Source: Asticcacaulis sp. AC466
GTDB lineage: Bacteria; Pseudomonadota; Alphaproteobacteria; Caulobacterales; Caulobacteraceae
DNA length: 55,230 bases
Direction: 5' to 3'
Assembly (NCBI RefSeq): GCF_000495815.1
Contig: NZ_AWGE01000025.1
Span: 1 to 55,230, forward strand
Every line of letters starts with the position of its first letter. The stretch's first letter is position 1. Positions 49,193 to 55,230 of the stretch are shown in pieces. The notes beneath the pieces are model-generated. The model saw only the letters and a list, made by a program, of their open reading frames with translations, searched no databases and was not told the origin of the DNA. Made by a program: the position numbers and the translations under genes.

Positions 49193-50263
49193 ATGATCGA
49201 TCCAGTGTTGGCCCTCGACCTCTTGCTGCGCGGCGGCGCCTGTACGGCGCTGGTTTTGGTAGTGGCAGTGATCTTGCGCGATCATGGACGCCTGGTGGTG
49301 GCGCGGCTCGCGGCAGCCTTCGCTGCCGGAGGTGTCGCCCACGCCATCGCTGGTATTCCCGGCGTCTCGCAAACCGGGCTGTGGAATGTAGCGCTGGTAA
49401 CGCTTGCGACCGGCAATAATCTCGTCTTCTGGCTGCTGGCACGGCGGCTTTTTGACGATGGGTTTCGTTTGCGGCCGTGGTACGGCGCCGTCTGGATGTT
49501 CATTGTCCTGTTGCAAATTGCCAATCAGATCGGCGCGTCACACGCTGCGGGCATAGGACGATGGGTAGCCATGATCCTCACGTTTCAGGCGCCGCTGTTT
49601 GCTGTTTTGGCTGCGGCACAGACGATCGTCACCTGGCGCGGCGACCTTGTCGAACCCCGCCGCCGCCTCCGGGCCGTTATCGTTTCCGCCTGCGCCGTCT
49701 ATATCATCCTGAGTATTGGGCCGGATATGGCCGGCACCGCCCGCGACGCCGCCGATACGCCGAACCTTATCCTGGCGTCAGGCTTGCTTGCCATCGCCAT
49801 GCTTGCGGCCTGGCTTTTGCTCGGTGTCCGGACAACCGCCATTGACATGCCATTTGCCGTCAAGGCGCCGGTGGAGCTGACGGCGAACGACCGTCATCTG
49901 CTGGCGCGATTGGATAGTCTGATGACGATCGACCGGCTCTACCGCCAGGACGGTTTGACCGTCGCGGCCCTGGCGCACCGTCTCGGCCTACCTGAATACC
50001 GCCTGCGCCGCTTGATCAATCAGGGCCTCGGACATCGCAACTTCGCCGCCTTCATCAATGGCTGGCGCATCGGCGATGCCCGCCAGGCGCTCGATGACCC
50101 GACGCAGGATGCCGTGCCCATTCTGACCATAGCCCTTGATGCCGGCTTTGCCTCCCTCGGTCCCTTCAACCGCGCCTTCAAGGCAATGACCGGTCTGACA
50201 CCAAGCGACTATCGCGCCCGCCGGGCGTCAAAATCGGCTGATCGAATTTCGAAATCGGCATGA
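49193..50263 (+). CDS. AraC-family regulator with N-terminal membrane helices
   Basis: A 356-residue protein from the ATG at 49193 (GGAG five bases before). Residues 1-225 hold about seven hydrophobic helices (VLALDLLLRGGACTALVLVVAVIL, VALVTLATGNNLVFWLLARRLF, and others). The C-terminal about 110 residues are a double AraC HTH (GLTVAALAHRLGLPEYRLRRLINQGLGHRNFAAFINGWRIGDARQAL and VPILTIALDAGFASLGPFNRAFKAMTGLTPSDYRARR). This layout senses membrane-related signals directly. It lies upstream of the M50-like gene on the same strand (52 bases) and may control it. Confidence 0.9.
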   Translation: MIDPVLALDLLLRGGACTALVLVVAVILRDHGRLVVARLAAAFAAGGVAHAIAGIPGVSQTGLWNVALVTLATGNNLVFWLLARRLFDDGFRLRPWYGAVWMFIVLLQIANQIGASHAAGIGRWVAMILTFQAPLFAVLAAAQTIVTWRGDLVEPRRRLRAVIVSACAVYIILSIGPDMAGTARDAADTPNLILASGLLAIAMLAAWLLLGVRTTAIDMPFAVKAPVELTANDRHLLARLDSLMTIDRLYRQDGLTVAALAHRLGLPEYRLRRLINQGLGHRNFAAFINGWRIGDARQALDDPTQDAVPILTIALDAGFASLGPFNRAFKAMTGLTPSDYRARRASKSADRISKSA

Positions 50264-50315
50264 CGCCCCGATCGGCACCGCCTAGCGTCCGGCGAATTAC
50301 AGCCGCGAGGTCATT

Positions 50316-51065
50316 ATGCCGACATCAACCAAAACCGATATTGCCACCATAGCCGCCATTGCCATCCTGGCCATGTGCATCGTCACCAGCGACCACGAAG
50401 CCATCGGCCACGGCTCGGCCTGTCTTGCGCTGGGGGGCAAGGTCGTTACGCTGACCTCATCAGTCTTCCGCTGCAATCCTTCGACGTGGCTTATCGCGCC
50501 CGCCGGCCCGGCATTCAATATCTTGGTGGGAGCCATAGCCTTGACCGCTCTGCGGTTTGTCCCCAATGCGCGCGTCCGTTTGCGGCTATTCCTGATCCTG
50601 ATGACGGCATTCAGTTGGTTTTGGGAAGGCGGCTACGCCGTTCAAGCCATGGTTATGCGTCATGGCGATCTCTACTTCGGTGGTCGCGGTCTCTTTGGGA
50701 CGCCGGACCTGTGGTGGCGCGTGACAGGTGGATTGGCGGGCGTCGCCCTCTATATCAGCACCTGGATCTTAACCGCCCGCGCCCTGGCTTGCTATTCAAG
50801 GACGGTCGTCATCACCGCGTGGTCAGCCGCGACAATGGCATCGGTGGCGGCTGCCGTTCTGTGCACGCTTGGCAGCATCGGCGATATACACGATGCCTTT
50901 ACGGAAATTGGCCTGGCCTCGATCCCTCTGTTGGCCATTGCGCGACGGGTGCGAACGGGTGAACCCCAGATTGTCGCACGCGGGAAAATCATCATCGGTC
51001 TGGCCTGTTGTGTCTACGCCCTTTTCGCGGCGACGCTCGGGCGCGGCCTCTTTATGACCCCATAG
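50316..51065 (+). CDS. Polytopic membrane protein with an M50-metalloprotease-like HE...GH motif
   Basis: A 249-residue protein with about six hydrophobic segments. Near the N-terminus is DHEAIGHGSACLALGGKV (H27, E28, H32), which resembles the HExxH active site of site-2-type proteases but has one extra residue between the glutamate and the second histidine. Downstream, the segment APAGPAFNILVGAIAL looks like the family's second conserved NPDG-type area. It may be an inactive or divergent relative. It follows the AraC gene by 52 bases and is probably co-regulated. Confidence 0.7.
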   Translation: MPTSTKTDIATIAAIAILAMCIVTSDHEAIGHGSACLALGGKVVTLTSSVFRCNPSTWLIAPAGPAFNILVGAIALTALRFVPNARVRLRLFLILMTAFSWFWEGGYAVQAMVMRHGDLYFGGRGLFGTPDLWWRVTGGLAGVALYISTWILTARALACYSRTVVITAWSAATMASVAAAVLCTLGSIGDIHDAFTEIGLASIPLLAIARRVRTGEPQIVARGKIIIGLACCVYALFAATLGRGLFMTP

Positions 51066-51109
51066 TGCGCGTGTCGAAATCAGGCATGTGACTTCGGAGC
51101 GATTGTCGC

Positions 51110-51925
51110 TCAGAAAAGCTCGTCCAATATCAGGTGGAATTGCAGCTTGCCTGGGTCGGGGTCGGGAATACCATACTGCTGGAATAGCCTGTCCTGAAGC
51201 GACGGGTCAAATTCGCCAAGACAGTTCCACAGTATGGCAAGGTCCTGGTAGCGATCGGCGATGCCGACACGCCCCAGGTCGATGCAGCCTATGACCTCGC
51301 CGTCAACGATCAGAAGGTTGTCGAGCGAGAAGTCGCCATGTGTGACGACCGGATCGGGCGTGAATGGAAGCAGGGCCTGCAACGCCTCCCAGACCTGTTC
51401 TGCCGTCCACCCTTCCCGCTCTTCATCGAAATCATCGGTCTCGACCAGGCCCGCGTCGATACGTGCCCGTGCACGGGCCAGCCGAAAGGCGTGATCGCTG
51501 TTGAAGGGGCATTGGTTCACCGGAATGGCGTGCAACCGACGCAGGAATGCGGCCAGAGCGTCAACAACAGCCGCACGGGCGTCAGGGTCCGCCGCCAGAA
51601 TTTGGTAGGCGGTTTTCCCCTGTATCGCCGCCATCAACAACCACGCTTCATTGGGTGTACGGACAAATTGCACGACGGTTGACACGGGCATGAACCCTGA
51701 CAACCAACCCAGCCGTACCATTTCGTCGGTCACGTCATCGGCAACGGCATCTTTCCCATGCTTCAGAAAGAAGTCGGGCGCCCGCCCCTTGCCATCGAGG
51801 CGGTAAACAGCCGCGCCAGACTCGCCAATCGTGTCGCGCGCCCATCCATATCCATTGACCTGGGCGGACATGACTATGGGAATTTGCGGCGCAGCACAGG
51901 CCTTCTCACGTTCGTCGCCGCCCAT
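51110..51925 (-). CDS. APH(3')-type aminoglycoside O-phosphotransferase homologue
   Basis: A 271-residue protein from the ATG at 51925 (GAAGG 7 bases before). The catalytic loop VVTHGDFSLDNLLI has D198 as the base, and GCIDLGRVGIADRYQDLAIL has the metal-binding D216; the 18-residue spacing equals that of characterised APH(3') enzymes. The family transfers phosphate from ATP to the 3'-hydroxyl of kanamycin-type aminoglycosides. Resistance cannot be inferred from motifs alone, since many chromosomal homologues have other substrates. Confidence 0.85.
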   Translation of the reverse strand: MGGDEREKACAAPQIPIVMSAQVNGYGWARDTIGESGAAVYRLDGKGRAPDFFLKHGKDAVADDVTDEMVRLGWLSGFMPVSTVVQFVRTPNEAWLLMAAIQGKTAYQILAADPDARAAVVDALAAFLRRLHAIPVNQCPFNSDHAFRLARARARIDAGLVETDDFDEEREGWTAEQVWEALQALLPFTPDPVVTHGDFSLDNLLIVDGEVIGCIDLGRVGIADRYQDLAILWNCLGEFDPSLQDRLFQQYGIPDPDPGKLQFHLILDELF

Positions 51926-52050
51926 CCAATTGCCTTCGCGCCACTCACCTCTGTCCGGTGTTAGCAAACAATATCTTCGCGCAAACTGTCAACGGCGGGA
52001 AATCCGCACGCCACGGTCTGTGTAAACCGGGGTGGACGCCCCAATCCTCC

Positions 52051-52374
52051 TTACCGCAGGTGCGGCGTCACACGCGCTTTCAGGCGGGTGATGAGTTCCG
52101 GCTGCATGTATTCGAAGTCATCCGGAATATTCAGGCAGATGACGCGCGCCGATTTCAGGTACGCCTTATATGTCCGGCTTAGCTTGCTACGGTGGGCCTT
52201 TTCCATGACAAAAACCAAGTCAATGTCTTCGAAATGCTCCGGCGACAAGGGATCGACGGCGTCATTATTCAAACCGGCTGAGCGGGCCTCGACATTTGGA
52301 TACTCGGAAAACACCTGCTCCGCGGTTGGAGAGCGTAACCGGTTTGCCGAACAGATAAACAATAGTCTTTGCAT
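52051..52374 (-). CDS. Small low-molecular-weight phosphotyrosine phosphatase-like protein
   Basis: A 107-residue protein. The phosphate loop is CSANRLRS (C8 to R14, CX5R) at the very N-terminus, then SPTAEQVFSEY, DLVFVMEKAHRSKLSR and VICLNIPDDFEYM. The short length is normal for this bacterial subgroup, in which leucine replaces the second cysteine of the CxxNxCRS loop of larger members. It likely dephosphorylates protein tyrosine or small phosphates in the cytoplasm. Its 3' end was copied to 49057-49126. Confidence 0.88.
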   Translation of the reverse strand: MQRLLFICSANRLRSPTAEQVFSEYPNVEARSAGLNNDAVDPLSPEHFEDIDLVFVMEKAHRSKLSRTYKAYLKSARVICLNIPDDFEYMQPELITRLKARVTPHLR

Positions 52375-52462
52375 CCGATCACGCTAACCCACAGGCCCGC
52401 CGGCGACAAGATGGTCAGACCGCGCGTGTTCGTCTTAGGCCGTTGAGCCATCCATGGCTCAC

Positions 52463-52488
52463 AAAAAAGGCCCTCACCTGGCGTGAGA
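52463..52488 (-). terminator. Intrinsic terminator, minus strand
   Basis: Read on the minus strand, a stem CTCAC / GTGAG with a short loop (52473-52488) is followed by GGCC and TTTTTT (52463-52468). It would end transcription arriving from the AT-rich genes to the right. A second hairpin (TGAGCC / GGCTCA) lies right after it. Confidence 0.6.
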
Positions 52489-52630
52489 GACTATGACTGC
52501 CTCGCTTGCCAAGAGGGGGCGGACCTCGGTTCGCACGACGAATTCCCGGCGCAGTTATATATATTACACAGTCAGAGCACGCTTAAACCAGCCACAAACA
52601 TGACCGCGAAAATCACAACAAGATATTACC

Positions 52631-52828
52631 TTACTTAGGAAACCCTTTTACGACATAATACAATAAAAAAGAAATCACAGTTATAGAAATAACAGCAATA
52701 TAAATCTTATAGTGATAAAGCAATTCGTAGTTATAGAAATTTAAAATATACGCCCTTTTCAAATAAAATACAAAAGATCCCAACAATATAACAGCGAACA
52801 ACGCTAACATTCTTTTTAATATGTTCAT
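52631..52828 (-). CDS. Small two-helix membrane protein, 65 residues
   Basis: MNILKRMLALFAVILLGSFV starts the first helix, and a second hydrophobic helix is IAVISITVISFLLYYVV. A GGGGGTGA site precedes the ATG. The gene is strongly AT-rich, unlike most of the window, and is followed by a terminator on its strand. No family is recognised; small hydrophobic proteins of this kind can be toxins, transport subunits or phage proteins. Confidence 0.5.
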   Translation of the reverse strand: MNILKRMLALFAVILLGSFVFYLKRAYILNFYNYELLYHYKIYIAVISITVISFLLYYVVKGFPK

Positions 52829-53156
52829 TTCACCCCCATAACTGGCACCAGCACCCCAATGCCGTCTTTAAAGTGTATTACATCACGATTCAATAGAAAT
52901 TCTTCAATTTACTTACAACAGAGCGAATGAAAACATATAATGCTCCGCTGAAAATTAAAAATACAAAATAGCCAGCGTCAGCAATGTCATGAAGTGCACG
53001 AAGACAAATGAAACTTTCGTAGTTTTCCAAATGGCGGAAATGGCTTGTTTTTATTCATTTTTATCGCAGCCTAATTGCGGAGGCGATACGAAACCAGAAA
53101 ACCCATAATCAATAGCACCATGCACCTGTCGAGATATAACAACTCTCCTTACAGAG
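52829..53156. other. 328-base AT-rich intergenic region
   Basis: I see no gene, repeat or clear regulatory element here. The composition is markedly more AT-rich than the rest of the window, like the two genes around it, and may be foreign DNA. Confidence 0.5.
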
Positions 53157-53648
53157 TTAATTCTCTTCCGAGCATTTTAAAGGAAATGCGCCAGATTTTT
53201 TTGCTACTTCATGGAGACGCCAGCGCTTTGCAAATTGTTCAAGCACTCTAATTGAGAAGTCCGATGCGAATTTCTTATCATTTCCTTCAAAAAAACTTAC
53301 CACGACTTGATCGGTACCGAGACCAAGATTGGTGGCGTTTAAGCCCATCCCCGCTTCTTTTCCGACGTAAATTGAGATGTATTTGGACCTAGGCACGTTT
53401 TTAACAACAGGTGAGTGCGCAAGTGCGAGTTGATCATATGTTTTTTCGCTAGCGTCGATATATTTCATTTTTTCGGCGGACGAAATCTGCATCAGTTCTG
53501 TCTTGAGTTCAGACACGCCGTTCGGATTATTTAGACAGAACTGGACTTCCTTGAATGGCTCTTGATTCGGTGAGCACGCTGAGGTGGCAAGCAACATACA
53601 GCCAAATGCAGGGATGGTGAGTTTTGGGATTAAACTTGTTACGCGCAT
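53157..53648 (-). CDS. Lipoprotein of unknown function, 163 residues
   Basis: The N-terminus ends in LLATSAC, a good lipobox, with the cysteine at about 25. The mature part has two further cysteines (VQFCLNNPNG and PLKCSEEN) and strand-rich segments such as SKYISIYVGKEAGMG and VVVSFFEGNDK. Composition is AT-rich. No family is recognised. It is probably an envelope protein acquired with the surrounding AT-rich DNA. Confidence 0.65.
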   Translation of the reverse strand: MRVTSLIPKLTIPAFGCMLLATSACSPNQEPFKEVQFCLNNPNGVSELKTELMQISSAEKMKYIDASEKTYDQLALAHSPVVKNVPRSKYISIYVGKEAGMGLNATNLGLGTDQVVVSFFEGNDKKFASDFSIRVLEQFAKRWRLHEVAKKSGAFPLKCSEEN

Positions 53649-53893
53649 TTTAAAATGCCTGACATAGTTGGTTGATGATCACTGCAAGCGTAGGAGATAC
53701 TCGCGGCCGACGTGCAAAATAAACATAACCTACACTGTCTCACCACCAACATAGTGCACATTTTCAAACGCCCAAAGAGGCAATCGAACGGTCATTTGAG
53801 CGATAGTGGCAAAAAAAGGCGGATATTTACGGTTGTATTCCGCGATTTCCTCGGTCCATATGAAGGACTTGAAACGGGGATAGGGCTGCGAAG

Positions 53894-54481
53894 ATGTCAG
53901 GCGTTTTGAGCTATTCCGGCATATATACCGGCCTCGCGCGCGCGATATGCCCATTGGTCACATCGCTGTTAATAGTCACAACTGCACAGGCTACGCCCCC
54001 GATGCCATGCCGGACACTTCATAAGGTATCCGCCCTGAACCGGGAGACATTGAGAGCTATTGACGGACCGGCTTTGAAATCTCTTCGCGGCACCCCGGCG
54101 TGGCAAAAACGTTATGACCGCTTGCAGGCCGCGCGCTCCGCCAATCAATGGCCGATTACCTCGACCGCCGATGTCGGCGAATACACCTTCGCGCCGGCTG
54201 ATTTCGATGGCGACGGTCGAACGGATAAGCTGCGGTCCGAATGCGGCGCCCCAGGATGGCGCCGCATGTGCACCCTTTATCTCGACCGCGGGGGAAAAGA
54301 GCCGCTCGAACTGGAAGACGGCTGGATGTACCTAACTCGGCTCGGCGCGCGGTTCTACGTCGTAATGGACTGGTTCGGCCCGGAAGGCGGCGGGTCCGGA
54401 TTTCCGGAAAAGGATTTCAGCAAATATTACCGCATCACGCCACAAGGTTTTGTGGCGATTTGCACGTCCCGAAGGTCGTGA
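53894..54481 (+). CDS. Exported protein with a calcium-loop-like motif, 195 residues
   Basis: A signal peptide (LVTSLLIVTTAQATPP) precedes a domain with FAPADFDGDGRTDKLRSECG, a DxDxDG loop as in FG-GAP/VCBS repeats, and paired cysteines in RSECG and RMCTLYLD. It resembles the loop segments in the 39303-40643 protein but is otherwise unrelated in sequence. The start at 53894 has only a weak ribosome site, and a later start would lose part of the signal. Confidence 0.65.
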   Translation: MSGVLSYSGIYTGLARAICPLVTSLLIVTTAQATPPMPCRTLHKVSALNRETLRAIDGPALKSLRGTPAWQKRYDRLQAARSANQWPITSTADVGEYTFAPADFDGDGRTDKLRSECGAPGWRRMCTLYLDRGGKEPLELEDGWMYLTRLGARFYVVMDWFGPEGGGSGFPEKDFSKYYRITPQGFVAICTSRRS

Positions 54482-54603
54482 TGCCGATATTCACCCCCTT
54501 ATGGGCGCCGGCCAGCATCAATCCCAAATCGCGATTGGTATGGACCAGGTAAGGGAGCGAACGCAGATTTTCGGACAGCATGTCTTTACCTCCCCCCAAC
54601 TGC

Positions 54604-55008
54604 CTAACGCTTGGGCGACTGGAGAGTCGCAAGCATGAGGGCAGCCGGGAGTGAAGCGATTTCGATCACGCCCAATAGCAGCCAGTCGCCATCTAAATAG
54701 GCGTGAGGGCTCAGAATGCCAACGATCGTCAACATCAATAACGCTAAACCTCCCCGGGAACGCAGCCTGACCTTCCCGCCAATCCATCGCGTCAACTTAA
54801 CAATGCCAAGCGTCAGGCCAAACCCAACGCCGACAACGACCGGACTTAATACAATTAAGGCTGCCGCGTTGATGCCATTTAAGCCGCTAAAGCCCGGCGT
54901 TTCTTCGAGGGCGATGAACGCCAGGGGCGGCAGAGCGCAGGACAGCCAACGTCCCTTCAAATAGACGGGCGACTGAAAGAATGACCGAGCCGTCGTTTGT
55001 TGAGACAT
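54604..55008 (-). CDS. Membrane protein of unknown function, 134 residues
   Basis: Three hydrophobic regions: LSCALPPLAFIALEE, AAALIVLSPVVVGVGFGLTLGIVKL, and GLALLMLTIVGILSPHAYLDGDWLLLGVIEIASLPAALML. No family recognised. Its start is 20 bases from the start of the divergent partial gene at the window end. Confidence 0.6.
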   Translation of the reverse strand: MSQQTTARSFFQSPVYLKGRWLSCALPPLAFIALEETPGFSGLNGINAAALIVLSPVVVGVGFGLTLGIVKLTRWIGGKVRLRSRGGLALLMLTIVGILSPHAYLDGDWLLLGVIEIASLPAALMLATLQSPKR

Positions 55009-55028
55009 TGCGGTTCCGAAAGATAAAC

Positions 55029-55230
55029 GTGAGCTGGAATATTAGTCCGGCATTAGAGGCAAGTTTCAGGGCGAGATGGCCGATCAGGTCAATCGACGAT
55101 GTCCGCCGGCGTATCACGGCGATGACACCCGAAGAGCGCAGCGGACTTAGGGGCCAGCGCGTGACTTGGGATGGCGAACTGACCGCCGCGTTCCAATCCG
55201 GAGTGACCGTCGACGAACTGGCGGCGTCTG
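55029..55230 (+). CDS. Partial gene running off the window end
   Basis: From a GTG at 55029 the frame is open to the last base: SWNISPALEASFRARWPIRS, DDVRRRITAMTPEERSGLRG and TAAFQSGVTVDELAAS. A weak GAAAGA site precedes it; an ATG at 55122 is the alternative start. The composition looks coding. The part visible is too short to name a family; the end could be the start of a helix-turn-helix. Confidence 0.45.
   Translation, partial: MSWNISPALEASFRARWPIRSIDDVRRRITAMTPEERSGLRGQRVTWDGELTAAFQSGVTVDELAAS

Noticed and set aside
1..55230. CRISPR arrays, tRNA or rRNA genes, complete insertion sequences
   Set aside because: I looked for spaced repeats, cloverleaf arms and transposase motifs and found none that hold up by eye; a dedicated tRNA or covariance-model scan would be decisive.

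Overview
The window reads as chromosomal DNA of an alphaproteobacterium, most likely a member of the Caulobacteraceae (an Asticcacaulis- or Caulobacter-like genome). This is inferred from moderately high G+C, many exported and Tat-signal proteins, a TonB-dependent receptor, a GH92 mannosidase, S9 peptidase, type-B carboxylesterase and cytochrome P460, and an alphaproteobacterial-style lipoyl domain. No rRNA, tRNA, CRISPR array, transposase or integrase was recognised.

Layout. 0-6 kb: a broken corA fragment, a Tat-exported metallo-hydrolase, an ArsR/SRPBCC/GFA operon and several small envelope proteins. 6-10 kb: a histidine acid phosphatase (phytase-like) overlapping a GH92 mannosidase, then a CheY-like regulator. 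10-21 kb: an unknown membrane protein, a gene-poor stretch with a perfect 34-bp palindrome, an S9 peptidase, a large VIT/VWA/DUF2135 protein, an AraC-cytochrome P460 pair and an ankyrin protein. 21.6-28.3 kb: a tightly packed minus-strand unit with a TPR lipoprotein-secretin, a Tat-exported protein, two unknown exported proteins and a small exported protein like the VgrG/gp5 spike tail, all downstream of a membrane-anchored HTH-TPR regulator. 28.3-29.7 kb: a 1.3-kb segment bounded by a perfect 73-bp direct repeat, holding a four-helix membrane protein and a truncated gene that joins a lipoyl domain to the start of a TIR-like nucleotide-binding domain. 29.7-34.6 kb: corA, a membrane protein, a TonB-type receptor and an exported protein. 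34.7-37.2 kb: a BsuBI/PstI-type restriction-modification pair. 37.6-44.2 kb: carboxylesterase, VOC protein, NagX-like acyltransferase, and a divergent Rrf2 regulator/thioredoxin-reductase-like pair with a clear operator. 44.2-55.2 kb: gene stubs and partial copies, unknown membrane proteins, a NucS-like nuclease with a C-terminal EVE-like domain, an AraC regulator with membrane helices, an APH(3')-type kinase, a small phosphotyrosine phosphatase, an AT-rich patch and a gene running off the end.

Two themes stand out. First, the window contains several short, decayed partial copies of genes that are intact elsewhere in it (corA 3' end, regulator 5' end, NagX 5' end twice, phosphatase 3' end with an internal deletion), plus stubs of genes not otherwise present (a SAM methyltransferase, an esterase tail). 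Second, defence-type genes are scattered through it: the restriction-modification pair, the NucS/EVE-like nuclease and the broken lipoyl-TIR gene. The best candidates for undescribed biology are the lipoyl-TIR fusion inside the 73-bp repeats and the orphan secretin operon with its spike-tail-like exported protein.
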